Source: Mycobacterium ahvazicum (GTDB lineage Bacteria > Actinomycetota > Actinomycetes > Mycobacteriales > Mycobacteriaceae). Taken from it: 64,000 bases of DNA. The translations under genes were made by a program, and so were the position numbers. Location of the stretch: NCBI RefSeq assembly GCF_900176255.2, contig NZ_FXEG02000002.1, positions 1,922,001-1,986,000 on the forward strand, read 5' to 3'. This document shows, in pieces, positions 39,372-48,155 of this stretch (the stretch's first letter is position 1; each line of letters opens with the position of its first letter). Under the pieces are notes generated by a model, which was not told the DNA's origin, ran no database searches, and saw only the letters and a list, made by a program, of their open reading frames with translations.

Positions 39372-39398
39372 ATGACGAGAACGGTGCGAGGCGCGTGA
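39372..39398 (+). CDS. Candidate 8-codon leader ORF coupled to plsB1
   Basis: ATG at 39372 sits 8 bp after AAAGGAG, the best ribosome binding site in the region. It encodes MTRTVRGA and ends in TGA at 39396-39398, whose first base pair overlaps the plsB1 GTG (GTGA at 39395-39398). This arrangement would let ribosomes reinitiate into plsB1, which has no strong site of its own. Coincidence cannot be excluded. Confidence 0.4.
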   Translation: MTRTVRGA

Positions 39399-41287
39399 CC
39401 GGCGGGCGGCTCGCCACAGCGCGTGAATTCGGCCGCGTCGGGGTGCGAAAGATGTTGCAGCGCCCCGGAATTATTGAGGAGTCGGTGACGCCGGTGCCCG
39501 GCGACCCGGTTGCGGTGGCCCAATTGCTGGGCGCCTCGTGGTACGACGAGCGGCTGGCCGCGCTGGCCGACGAGCTGGGTCGCGACGCCGGCGACGTGCG
39601 CGCCGAGGCGGCCGGCTACCTGCGCGAGATGGCCGCCTCGCTGGACGAACGGGCGGTGCAAGGCTGGCGCGGGTTCAGCCGCTGGCTGATGCGGGCCTAC
39701 GACGTACTGGTCGACGAGGACCAGATCGCGCAACTGCGCAAACTGGATCGCAAAGCGACGCTGGCCTTTGCCTTTTCGCACCGGTCCTACTTGGACGGCA
39801 TGCTGCTGCCCGAGGAGATCCAGGACAACCGTCTGTCCGCGGCCTTCACATTCGGCGGCGCCAATCTCAATTTCTTCCCGATGGGCGCCTTCGCCAAGCG
39901 CACCGGGACGATCTTCATCCGGCGCCAGACCAAGGACATCCCCGTCTACCGGTTCGTGTTGCGCGCCTACATCGCTCAGCTGGTGCAAAACCACACGAAC
40001 GTCACCTGGTCGATCGAAGGCGGGCGCACCCGCACCGGCAAGCTGCGGCCACCGGTGTTCGGGATCCTGCGCTACCTCACCGACGCCGTCGACGAAATCG
40101 ACGGCCCCGAAGTGTATTTGGTGCCGACCTCGATCGTCTACGACCAGCTGCACGAGGTGGAGGCGATGACCACCGAAGCCTACGGGGCGGTGAAACGGCC
40201 CGAAGATCTACGCTTCCTGGTCGGCTTGGCGCGCCAGCAGGGCAAGCGGCTCGGTCGCGCGTACCTGGACTTCGGCGAGCCGCTGCCGCTGCGCAAACGC
40301 CTCGAGGAAATGCGCGGCGATGAGGCCGGGACCGGGACCGAGATCGAACGCATCGCACTCGACGTCGAACACCGGATCAACCGCGCGACGCCGGTCACTC
40401 CCACCGCGGTGGTGAGTCTGTCGTTGCTGGGTGCGGACCGGTCGCTGTCGATCAGCGAGGTGCTGGCCACCGTGCGACCTCTGGCCAGCTACATCACGGC
40501 GCGAAACTGGTCGGTGGCCGGGGCGGCGGACTTGACGAATCGCTCCACCATCCGGTGGACGTTGCACCAGCTCGTCGCCTCCGGTGTGGTCAGCGTGTAC
40601 GACGCCGGCACCGAGGCGGTGTGGGGGATCGGCGAGGACCAGCACTTGGTCGCGGCGTTCTACCGCAATACCGCGATCCACATCTTGGTCGATCGCGCGA
40701 TCGCCGAGACGGCGTTGCTGGCCGCCGCCGAAAACGCCGAGAATTCCGCCGATGGCATGGTGTCTCCGGTGACGGTGCGCGACGAGGCGCTGAGTCTGCG
40801 TGAGTTGCTGAAGTTCGAGTTCCTGTTTTCCGGCCGCGCCCAGTTCGAAAAGGAGCTCGCCGACGAGGTACGCCTGATCGGGGCGGTGGACACCAGTCAC
40901 GCCGCGGCCGCCGCCGACGTGCGTGGGCTGCTGGCGGCGGCCGATGTGTTGTTGGCGCACTTGGTGTTGCGGCCGTTCCTCGACGCGTATCACATCGTCG
41001 CCGACCGGCTGGCCGCCCTGGGGGACGAGTCCCTCGACGAAAACGCCTTCCTCGCCGAATGTCTGGAGTTGGGCAAGCAGTGGGAGCTGCAGCGCAGAAT
41101 CGCCAGCGCCGAGTCGAGGTCGATGGAGTTGTTCAAGACCGCGCTGCGGCTGGCGCGCCACCGCGAGCTGGTCGACGGGTCGGATTCCGAGCAACTCGCC
41201 AAGCGCCGCCAGGAGTTCGCGGACGAGATCGCGACGGCGACCCGGCGCGTCAACGCAATCGCCGAACTCGCCCGCGCGCAGGTCTGA
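39395..41287 (+). CDS. plsB1: Glycerol-3-phosphate acyltransferase
   Basis: 630 residues from GTG 39395. The acyltransferase block I reads [12 protein letters not shown] (H-x4-D type, with HRSYLD, ~residues 127-132) and further blocks follow: [19 protein letters not shown], and [17 protein letters not shown]-terminal helical region is complete. It acylates glycerol-3-phosphate at the membrane, the first step of phospholipid and triacylglycerol synthesis. It matches Rv1551; the M. tuberculosis N-terminus aligns from TAREFGRVG. An in-frame ATG at 39350 is the alternative start. Rv1552-Rv1557 (frdABCD and mmpL6 region) are absent downstream. Confidence 0.9.
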   Translation: MTGGRLATAREFGRVGVRKMLQRPGIIEESVTPVPGDPVAVAQLLGASWYDERLAALADELGRDAGDVRAEAAGYLREMAASLDERAVQGWRGFSRWLMRAYDVLVDEDQIAQLRKLDRKATLAFAFSHRSYLDGMLLPEEIQDNRLSAAFTFGGANLNFFPMGAFAKRTGTIFIRRQTKDIPVYRFVLRAYIAQLVQNHTNVTWSIEGGRTRTGKLRPPVFGILRYLTDAVDEIDGPEVYLVPTSIVYDQLHEVEAMTTEAYGAVKRPEDLRFLVGLARQQGKRLGRAYLDFGEPLPLRKRLEEMRGDEAGTGTEIERIALDVEHRINRATPVTPTAVVSLSLLGADRSLSISEVLATVRPLASYITARNWSVAGAADLTNRSTIRWTLHQLVASGVVSVYDAGTEAVWGIGEDQHLVAAFYRNTAIHILVDRAIAETALLAAAENAENSADGMVSPVTVRDEALSLRELLKFEFLFSGRAQFEKELADEVRLIGAVDTSHAAAAADVRGLLAAADVLLAHLVLRPFLDAYHIVADRLAALGDESLDENAFLAECLELGKQWELQRRIASAESRSMELFKTALRLARHRELVDGSDSEQLAKRRQEFADEIATATRRVNAIAELARAQV

Positions 41288-41354
41288 CGCCAAACCGCTT
41301 GCGCGCCAATTCGCGCCCGCCCGGCGGCACCGAAACGGGCATACAGTGGTGGCC

Positions 41355-41792
41355 ATGCCACTCGAAGGTGAATACGCACCCAGCCCCTGGGATTGGTCCC
41401 GCGAACAAGCCGACAAGTACGCCGAATCCGGCGGCGCCGAGGCAGCGGACATGAAGGGCAAGCCCATCATTCTGCTGATGACCATCGGCGCCAAGACCGG
41501 CAAGCTGCGCAAGACTCCGCTGATGCGCGTCGAGCACAACGGGGAGTACGCCGTCGTCGCCTCGCTCGGCGGTGCCCCGAAGCACCCGGTCTGGTACTAC
41601 AACATCGTCAAGAACCCGCGGGTCGAGCTGCAGGACGGGTCGGTCACTCGTGACTACGACGCTCGCGAGGTGTTCGGGGACGAGAAGGCCGTGTGGTGGG
41701 AGCGTGCCGTGGCGGCCTGGCCGGACTACGCCGAATATCAGACGAAGACCGATCGCCAGATTCCGGTGTTCGTGCTGACGCCGGTGAGCTGA
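41355..41792 (+). CDS. Deazaflavin (F420)-dependent nitroreductase-family protein, Rv1558-like
   Basis: 145 residues. The Ddn/DUF385 signature is clear: [26 protein letters not shown] (~residues 35-60), [19 protein letters not shown] and NPRVELQDG. These split-barrel proteins use reduced F420 to reduce quinones or other electrophiles. ATG 41355 gives nearly the length of Rv1558. It follows plsB1 by 67 bp and precedes ilvA on the same strand. Confidence 0.9.
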   Translation: MPLEGEYAPSPWDWSREQADKYAESGGAEAADMKGKPIILLMTIGAKTGKLRKTPLMRVEHNGEYAVVASLGGAPKHPVWYYNIVKNPRVELQDGSVTRDYDAREVFGDEKAVWWERAVAAWPDYAEYQTKTDRQIPVFVLTPVS

Positions 41793-41835
41793 GCCGATTA
41801 GGCAGGTGGCGGGGGGTGCGTGGCACCATTAACCG

Positions 41836-43131
41836 GTGTCCGCCGAACTGACCCAGAGCCCGAACATGTCGCCGCTGCGCGCGGCCGACATTGACAGCGC
41901 TGCTCAGCGGATCGCCGCGGTCGTCACCCCGACCCCGCTGCAGTACAGCGATCGGCTTTCGGCGATCACCGGTGCGCAGGTCTACCTCAAGCGCGAAGAC
42001 CTGCAGATCGTGCGTTCCTACAAGCTGCGCGGCGCCTACAACCTGCTGGTGCAGCTGTCCGCGGAGGAGATCGGCGCCGGCGTGGTGTGCTCCTCGGCCG
42101 GCAACCACGCGCAAGGCTTCGCCTACGCCTGTCGGACCCTCGGCGTGCAGGGCCGCGTCTACGTGCCGGCCAAAACGCCCAAGCAGAAGCGCGACCGCAT
42201 CCGCTACCACGGGGACGGCTTCATCGAGCTGATCGTGGGCGGATCGACCTACGATCTGGCCGCCGAGGCGGCCCTCGAAGACGTCAAACGCACCGGGGCG
42301 ACGCTGGTGCCGCCGTATGACGACCCGCGCACGATGGCCGGCCAGGGCACGATCGCCGTGGAGATGCTCGACCAACTCGACAAGCTTGGTTTCGCGGAGC
42401 CCGATCTGGTGGTGGTCCCGGTGGGCGGCGGGGGCTGCATCGCGGGCATCACGACCTATCTGTCCGAACGCACGACGAACACCGCGGTGCTCGGTGTCGA
42501 ACCCGCCGGTGCCGCGGCGATGATGGCGGCGCTGGCCGCCGGCGAGCCGGTGACGCTGGACCATGTCGACCAGTTCGTCGACGGCGCCGCGGTGAAGCGG
42601 GCGGGAACGTTGACGCATGCCGCTCTGGCCGCCGCGGGCGACATGGTGTCGATCACGGCGGTCGACGAGGGCGCCGTGTGCACCGCGATGCTGGACCTCT
42701 ACCAGAACGAGGGCATCATCGCCGAGCCGGCGGGCGCCCTGTCGGTGGCCGGCCTGCTGGAAACCGACGTCGAGCCCGGGTCCACCGTCGTGTGCCTCAT
42801 CTCGGGCGGCAACAACGATGTGTCGCGCTACGGCGAGGTGCTCGAGCGCTCCCTGGTCCACCTCGGCCTTAAGCACTACTTCCTGGTCGACTTCCCGCAG
42901 GAGCCCGGTGCGTTGCGCCGGTTCCTCGACGACGTGCTCGGGCCCAACGACGACATCACCTTGTTCGAGTACGTCAAGCGCAACAACCGCGAGACCGGCG
43001 AGGCGCTGGTCGGCATCCAGCTGGGTTCGTCGGCCGACCTGGACGACCTGCTGGACCGGATGCGCGACACCGAGATCCACTTCGAGACGCTGCAGCCGGG
43101 TTCGCCGGCCTACCGCTATCTGCTGCTCTAG
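41836..43131 (+). CDS. ilvA: Threonine dehydratase (biosynthetic)
   Basis: 431 residues. The PLP lysine is in SYKLRGAYN (~residue 66), the phosphate-binding loop is VGGGGCIAG (~residue 196), and SSAGNHAQGFAYA is the substrate Ser/Asn loop. A C-terminal ACT-like regulatory domain (KHYFLVDFPQEPGALRRFLDDVLG) is present in single copy. It converts threonine to 2-oxobutyrate, the entry to isoleucine synthesis, and should be inhibited by isoleucine. It is orthologous to Rv1559. GTG 41836 is the start. It overlaps the convergent gene by 4 bp. Confidence 0.95.
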   Translation: MSAELTQSPNMSPLRAADIDSAAQRIAAVVTPTPLQYSDRLSAITGAQVYLKREDLQIVRSYKLRGAYNLLVQLSAEEIGAGVVCSSAGNHAQGFAYACRTLGVQGRVYVPAKTPKQKRDRIRYHGDGFIELIVGGSTYDLAAEAALEDVKRTGATLVPPYDDPRTMAGQGTIAVEMLDQLDKLGFAEPDLVVVPVGGGGCIAGITTYLSERTTNTAVLGVEPAGAAAMMAALAAGEPVTLDHVDQFVDGAAVKRAGTLTHAALAAAGDMVSITAVDEGAVCTAMLDLYQNEGIIAEPAGALSVAGLLETDVEPGSTVVCLISGGNNDVSRYGEVLERSLVHLGLKHYFLVDFPQEPGALRRFLDDVLGPNDDITLFEYVKRNNRETGEALVGIQLGSSADLDDLLDRMRDTEIHFETLQPGSPAYRYLLL

Positions 43132-43778
43132 GCGCGCGAGTAGGGCGTCAAATAGTCCGGCGCCGGGGTAGTGGGGTCGAGGTCGTCGGCCGGTATCGGT
43201 GCACCGGCCGTCATACTCAGCGGAACCACGCCGGCCCAGTGCGGTAGCGCGTAATCCTGCGGCTCGTCGACGGGCCCGCCGTCGCGCACCTTGGCCGAGA
43301 CTTCGACGAGGTCCAGGGCGAGCACCGCGGTCGCCTCAAGCTCCTTGGCGTTCGGCGCCCGGCAGTCGGCGGCCCGTCCGGGCGCGATGTGGTCGAGCAG
43401 CCCAGCCAGCGCGCGCGACTTCTCCGCCGGGTCGTCAACCAGGCGGGCGTCGCCGAGCACCATCACCGAGCGGTAGACCAGCGAATGATGCAGCGCCGAG
43501 CGGGCCAGCACCAGCCCGTCGACCAGGGTGACGGTGACGCACACGGGCAGGCCCGCCCCGGCGCCGCGCATGGGCCGGCTGCCGGTGGAACCGTGCAGGT
43601 AGAGGGTTTCGTCCAGGCGGGCGTGTGTGGTCGGCAAGACCACCGGCCGGCCGGCGTTGAGGTAGCCCAGGTGACAGATCAGGGCTTCATCCAGGATGCG
43701 ATGGACGGTGTCGCGGTCGTAGCGGGCGCGTTCCCGATAGCGGGTGGGCGTGGTGCGGGACGTGGCGCGATAGTCCAT
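43128..43778 (-). CDS. Pyridoxamine 5'-phosphate oxidase-related flavoprotein
   Basis: 216 residues from ATG 43778. It has the FMN-binding split-barrel pattern of PNPOx-like/NimA-like proteins: ILDEALICHLGYLNAGRPVVLPTTHARLDETLYLHGS, then CVTVTLVDGLVLARSALHHSLVYRSVMVLG. It is divergent from a MocR-type regulator whose C-terminal domain binds PLP, with a palindrome between the starts. This context suggests a role in vitamin B6 or amine metabolism, but the catalytic reaction is inferred only. It is not found next to ilvA in M. tuberculosis, where a vapBC pair lies. Confidence 0.75.
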   Translation of the reverse strand: MDYRATSRTTPTRYRERARYDRDTVHRILDEALICHLGYLNAGRPVVLPTTHARLDETLYLHGSTGSRPMRGAGAGLPVCVTVTLVDGLVLARSALHHSLVYRSVMVLGDARLVDDPAEKSRALAGLLDHIAPGRAADCRAPNAKELEATAVLALDLVEVSAKVRDGGPVDEPQDYALPHWAGVVPLSMTAGAPIPADDLDPTTPAPDYLTPYSRA

Positions 43779-43790
43779 CGGATTGCCTTC

Positions 43791-43804
43791 ACTATTGTAA
43801 TAGT
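43791..43804. promoter_or_regulatory. Palindrome between PNPOx-like and mocR genes
   Basis: ACTATT-GT-AATAGT is a perfect 6-bp inverted repeat, 12 bp from the PNPOx-like start and 14 bp from the MocR start. It is in a strikingly AT-rich 40-bp gap for this genome. It is the natural binding site for the adjacent MocR regulator and overlaps the expected promoters. Confidence 0.55.
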
Positions 43805-43818
43805 ACATAATCGGAAAT

Positions 43819-45138
43819 GTGCCAGTGCAATACAGCATAGCGGGGACGGGCGCGGAGTCCATAGCCGCCAACATCGAAGAGGGAATCTCCAGCGGCGCCC
43901 TGGCGCCCGGTGACTCGCTGCCCCCGGTGCGGGAACTGGCCGCGCGACTCGGTGTGAACCCCAACACGGCCGCGGCCGCCTACCGCCTACTGCGCGATCG
44001 CGGGGCCGTCGAAACCTCGGGCCGGCGCGGCACCCGGGTGCGGCACCGCCCTGCCACGACGCCCCGGTCGGTGCTCGGCCTGGACATCCCGGCCGGCGTG
44101 CGCGACTTGTCCACCGGCAATCCGGCTCCCGCATTGCTGCCCATTGCTGCTGTGCCGCTTAATGATTCGCTCGGGCGCCCGGTGCTGTACGGCGAACCGG
44201 CCATGTCACCCGAGCTGGTCGACTCCGCCCGTGCCGCGCTGAGCGCCGACGGCGTTCCGGCCGACCATCTCGCGGTGACCAGCGGGGCGCTGGACGGCAT
44301 CGAGCGGGCACTCACCGCGCAGCTGCGCCCCGGCGACCGGATAGCCGTCGAGGATCCGGGCTGGGCCAACCTACTGGATTTGATTGGGGCGCTGGGACTT
44401 TCGGTCGAGCCGGTACGGGTGGACGACGACGGCCCCCTGGTTGCCGACGTCGGCCGCGCACTAAACCACGGGGTGCGCGCGCTGGTCGTCACCACGCGCG
44501 CGCAGAACCCGACCGGCGCGGCGCTTTCCGCACAGCGTGCCGGCGAGCTGCGCGCGCTACTGAGTGGCCACGACGTTCTGGTGGTCGAGGATGACCATTG
44601 CGCCGGTATTTCCGGTGTGCCGCTGCATTCGCTGGCCGGATCGAGCGATCACTGGGCATTCGTGCGGTCGGCGTCGAAGGCGTATGGCCCCGATCTGCGG
44701 GTGGCCGTTCTGACCGGAGATCAGCGCACCGTCGAGCGCGTGCACGGACGACTGCGGCTGGGACCGGGATGGGTGAGTCATCTACTGCAGGATCTCGCGG
44801 TGCGGTTGTGGTCCGACGACGCTGCCGAGCGTCTCATTTGCCGAGCCGAGCAGCGCTACACCGGCAACCGCACCCGGCTGTGTGCGGCGCTGGCCGACCG
44901 TGGGATCGCCGCGCACGGCCGCTCCGGGCTTAACGTGTGGATCCCGGTGCCCGACGAGACCGTCGCGATCACCCGGCTGATCAATTCGGGTTGGGCCGCC
45001 GCACCCGGTTCGCGGTTCCGGATCGGCACCCCGGCCGGAATCCGGGTCACCATCGCCGATTTGGCCGACGCCGAGATCAGTCCGCTCGCCGAGTCCATCG
45101 CCGGGGCGCTGCGCACCGCCGGGCGATCCAGCGTTTAG
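43819..45138 (+). CDS. MocR-type regulator (GntR wHTH fused to PLP aminotransferase domain)
   Basis: 439 residues. The N-terminal GntR winged helix (GALAPGDSLPPVRELAARLGVNPNTAAAAYRLLRDRGAVET) is followed by a fold-type I aminotransferase domain: NPAPALLP, TSGALDGIERAL, TRAQNPTGAAL, DDHCAGISG and the PLP Lys in SASKAYGPDLRVA. MocR proteins sense PLP or amino compounds and commonly control the divergent gene. The partner here is the PNPOx-like flavoprotein. GTG 43819 is the start. The stop overlaps that of the convergent hydrolase by a few bases. Confidence 0.88.
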   Translation: MPVQYSIAGTGAESIAANIEEGISSGALAPGDSLPPVRELAARLGVNPNTAAAAYRLLRDRGAVETSGRRGTRVRHRPATTPRSVLGLDIPAGVRDLSTGNPAPALLPIAAVPLNDSLGRPVLYGEPAMSPELVDSARAALSADGVPADHLAVTSGALDGIERALTAQLRPGDRIAVEDPGWANLLDLIGALGLSVEPVRVDDDGPLVADVGRALNHGVRALVVTTRAQNPTGAALSAQRAGELRALLSGHDVLVVEDDHCAGISGVPLHSLAGSSDHWAFVRSASKAYGPDLRVAVLTGDQRTVERVHGRLRLGPGWVSHLLQDLAVRLWSDDAAERLICRAEQRYTGNRTRLCAALADRGIAAHGRSGLNVWIPVPDETVAITRLINSGWAAAPGSRFRIGTPAGIRVTIADLADAEISPLAESIAGALRTAGRSSV

Positions 45139-46364
45139 ACCTGGCGCCTGGTACCGAGGGTTTCGTAGAACAGCGCGTTGCGCAGCGCGAGTTCCCGCGG
45201 ATCACTCATCAAGTGGAATCCCAGCTTGTTCATCACGTAGCCGTATCCGATGCCGGTGTCGGGATCGGCGAAGCCGAACGAGCCGCCCGCCCCCGGCGTG
45301 CCGAACGCGTTTTCGGACGAGCCGAAGATGCACATCGGGATGGGTTTGTTGAACCCCAGCGAGAACGTGGTGTCGATGTGTAACACCTTGTCGCGCAGTC
45401 CTTTTGTCGGTGGCAGCGCGGGCTTGTGTAGGGCCTGCAGGGTAGCGGGTGTCAAACCGAGCTGGGGCGAACCGGTGGCGGCGCTGCCGTAGAGCTTGGC
45501 GATCGAGCGCGCGGTGCCGGTGCCGTTGACCGCGGGCATCTCGACCACGCGCAGCTCATCGCGATTGAACTGACCGAGGCCTTGGACGCCCTTGGCGACT
45601 GTCAGCGACGCCGCCGCGAGGTCGAACGGATTGAACAACGCCAGCACGAAACGCCGCGGCATCGTATTCAGATGCAACAGAAGCCGGGGGAACGACCAGG
45701 CATCCAGGAGTGCCACGCGGCCGCGGTCCACCGAATCCGGCAGCCCGATGTAGAGATCCAGCCCCAATGGACCGGCGATCTCGTCGGCGAAGAACCGGCC
45801 GAGCGTGCGTCCGGCGGGGTCGGTGCGACGGATCAGCTCGCCCTCGTACCAGCCGAGTGTGATGCCGTGGTAGCCGTGTCGCGTGCCGGGTGTCCATGCC
45901 GGTACCTGCGCCGCGAGCTTGGCCGACATCGTCGGTGGGTCGGCCAATTCCTGCAACGTCAGCGGCGGCTTGACGACAGGCAATCCGGCCTGATGTGCCA
46001 GCAGCTGGCGAACCGTGACCGCCTCTTTGCCGGCCTGTGCGAACTCCGGCCAGTAGTCGGTCACCTTGGCGTCGTAGCAGAGGTAGCCCCGCGAAGCCGC
46101 CACCGCGACGGCGAGGGACGCAATGCCCTTGGTGGTCGAGAAGACGTTGACGAGGGTGTCCTGTTGCCACGGTGCCCGGGTGTTGCCGTCGCGGTAGCCA
46201 CTCCATAGGTCGACGACCTTGCGGCCGTTCCGATAGACCGCCATGGCGGCGCCGATCTCTTGGCCGCTGCTCAGGTTGCGGCGGAAGGCATCCGCGACCT
46301 TGCCGTACCCTTCGTCGACGTCGCCGCCGATCAGGTCGGCCGACATCTGCACCTTTTGCGCCAT
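45135..46364 (-). CDS. Beta-lactamase-family serine hydrolase (esterase/lipase-like)
   Basis: 409 residues, class C beta-lactamase/EstB-type fold. The SxxK motif is FSTTKGIA, with the Tyr/His region HGYHGITLGWYEGEL and the late GFADPDTGIGYGYVMNKLG. There is no signal peptide, so it is probably cytosolic. Mycobacteria carry several paralogues annotated as lipases or esterases. The substrate is unknown. ATG 46364; the second Met six codons on is an alternative. The 69 bp between its start and treZ hold no obvious element. Confidence 0.82.
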   Translation of the reverse strand: MAQKVQMSADLIGGDVDEGYGKVADAFRRNLSSGQEIGAAMAVYRNGRKVVDLWSGYRDGNTRAPWQQDTLVNVFSTTKGIASLAVAVAASRGYLCYDAKVTDYWPEFAQAGKEAVTVRQLLAHQAGLPVVKPPLTLQELADPPTMSAKLAAQVPAWTPGTRHGYHGITLGWYEGELIRRTDPAGRTLGRFFADEIAGPLGLDLYIGLPDSVDRGRVALLDAWSFPRLLLHLNTMPRRFVLALFNPFDLAAASLTVAKGVQGLGQFNRDELRVVEMPAVNGTGTARSIAKLYGSAATGSPQLGLTPATLQALHKPALPPTKGLRDKVLHIDTTFSLGFNKPIPMCIFGSSENAFGTPGAGGSFGFADPDTGIGYGYVMNKLGFHLMSDPRELALRNALFYETLGTRRQV

Positions 46365-46433
46365 GTCCGCTCCGTCGCAGTTATTGGTGCGGTGATGGTA
46401 GCGCTAGCTGAGCAGGACGCGAAAGGTCGAGTC

Positions 46434-48155
46434 TTACCCGTGCCGCAGGATCGCGACCGACTGCGGTTCCAGCACGGTGCCGCCCTCGCCGGCGGTCGGC
46501 TCACCCCACGCCAGGACGACATCGCCCGCGGCCGGTACCGTGACCGGTTTGTCGCCGAGGTTGCACGCGATGCGTAATTGCCCGCGCGACAACGTGATCC
46601 AGCGCAGTTCCTCGTCATAATCGACGGTGAGGTGCTCCAGCCAGGGGTCGGCCAGGTCGGGGTCGCTGTGTCGCAAGGCGATCAGCTCCCGATAGAACGC
46701 GAGCAGCCGTGCATGCTCGCCGGCGTCGACCTCACCCCAGTTCAGCTTGGAGCGACCGAAGGTCTGCGGGTCCTGCGGGTCGGGGATGTCGTCGGCGTCC
46801 CAGCCGTGCTCGGCGAACTCCGACTTGCGGCCCTCGACGGTCGCCTTGGCCAGTTCCGGTTCGGGATGCGAGCTGAAGAACTGGAACGGCGTCGATGCCC
46901 CCCACTCCTCACCCATGAAAAGCATTGCGGTGTAGGGCGATCCGAGGACCAGGGCGGCCTTGATCGCCAACTGGCCACCGGTGAGGTGCGCCGAAGGCCG
47001 GTCGCCGAGTGCGCGATTGCCGACCTGGTCGTGGGTGCAGGTATAGGCGAGCAATCGGCTCGCCGGGATGGCTTTGGTGTCCAGCGGCCGGCCGTGCCGG
47101 CGCCGGCGGAACGACGAATAGGTGCCGGCGTGAAAGAAGCCGCGGCGCAGCGTGTCGGCCAGCGTGGCCAGCGAACCGAAGTCCGCGTAGTAGCCCTGGC
47201 GTTCGCCCGAGACCGCGGTGTGAATGGCGTGGTGGATGTCGTCGTCCCACTGCGCGGTGACCCCGTAGCCGTAGTGATCACGCGGGGTGATCAGCCGCGG
47301 ATCGTTCATGTCGCTTTCGGCGACCAGCGACAGCGGACGGCCCACTTGCTGTGACAGCCAGTCGGTTTCGCTTGCCATTTCTTCGAGGATGTGGACGGCC
47401 GTGGTGTCCACCAACGCGTGCACCGCGTCCAGTCGCAGCCCGTCGGCGTGAAAGTCGCGCATCCACCGGAGTGCGCAGCCGATGATGTAGCGGCGTACCT
47501 CGTCGGAGTCGGCATCGGCGATGTTGACGCCCTCGCCCCACGGGTTGCTCCCCGACGACAGGTACGGGCCGAACCGCGGCAGGTAATTTCCCGACGGGCC
47601 GAAGTGGTTGAACACCGCGTCGATCAACACGCCCAAACCTCGCGCGTGGCAGGCATCGACGAATCGGACCAAACCGTCCGGGCCGCCGTAGGGTTCGTGC
47701 ACGCTGTACCACAGCACGCCGTCGTATCCCCAGCCGTGGGTTCCGGCGAAGGAGTTGACCGGCATCACCTCGACGAAGTCGATCCCGAGATCGACCAGGT
47801 AGTCCAGCTTTTCGATCGCGGCGTCGAAGGTACCCGCCGCGGTGAAGGTACCGATGTGCAGCTCGTAGATCACCGCACCTTCGACTGACCGGCCCGCCCA
47901 GTCGCCGTCCGTCCACGTGTGGCCGGGTTCCCACAATTGTGAGCGCTCGTGCACGCCGTCGGGTTGGCGCGGTGATCGCGGGTCGGGCAGCACCTTGGTG
48001 TCGTCGTCGAGCAGGAAGCCGTAGCGAGCATCCGGCGGTGCGTCGACACTCGCGTGCCACCAGCCGTCTTCCGTGCGCGTCATCACGTGCACCGCGCCGT
48101 CGACGTCGAGACGTACCTGTGCGGGCTTGGGGGCCCAGACCCGGAAATCAGCCAT
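46434..48155 (-). CDS. treZ: Malto-oligosyltrehalose trehalohydrolase
   Basis: 573 residues. An N-terminal CBM48-like domain (DFRVWAPKPAQVRLDVDG) precedes a GH13 barrel. Catalytic residues are recognisable in DGLRLDAVHAL (nucleophile Asp), LVAESDMNDPR (acid Glu) and CTHDQVGN. It cuts free trehalose from maltooligosyl-trehalose made by TreY. It overlaps treY by 8 bp, so the two are translationally coupled. It matches Rv1562c. Confidence 0.96.
   Translation of the reverse strand: MADFRVWAPKPAQVRLDVDGAVHVMTRTEDGWWHASVDAPPDARYGFLLDDDTKVLPDPRSPRQPDGVHERSQLWEPGHTWTDGDWAGRSVEGAVIYELHIGTFTAAGTFDAAIEKLDYLVDLGIDFVEVMPVNSFAGTHGWGYDGVLWYSVHEPYGGPDGLVRFVDACHARGLGVLIDAVFNHFGPSGNYLPRFGPYLSSGSNPWGEGVNIADADSDEVRRYIIGCALRWMRDFHADGLRLDAVHALVDTTAVHILEEMASETDWLSQQVGRPLSLVAESDMNDPRLITPRDHYGYGVTAQWDDDIHHAIHTAVSGERQGYYADFGSLATLADTLRRGFFHAGTYSSFRRRRHGRPLDTKAIPASRLLAYTCTHDQVGNRALGDRPSAHLTGGQLAIKAALVLGSPYTAMLFMGEEWGASTPFQFFSSHPEPELAKATVEGRKSEFAEHGWDADDIPDPQDPQTFGRSKLNWGEVDAGEHARLLAFYRELIALRHSDPDLADPWLEHLTVDYDEELRWITLSRGQLRIACNLGDKPVTVPAAGDVVLAWGEPTAGEGGTVLEPQSVAILRHG

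Noticed and set aside
39350..39400. Frameshift at the plsB1 start
   Set aside because: The 8-codon ORF with a strong ribosome binding site could have been a frameshifted N-terminus, but M. tuberculosis PlsB1 aligns only from a few codons after GTG 39395, so no coding sequence is missing.
38399..40153. 584-codon version of the minus-strand methyltransferase
   Set aside because: The upstream half lies antisense to plsB1 and has no family features. The real start is ATG 39244, just before the conserved N-terminus.
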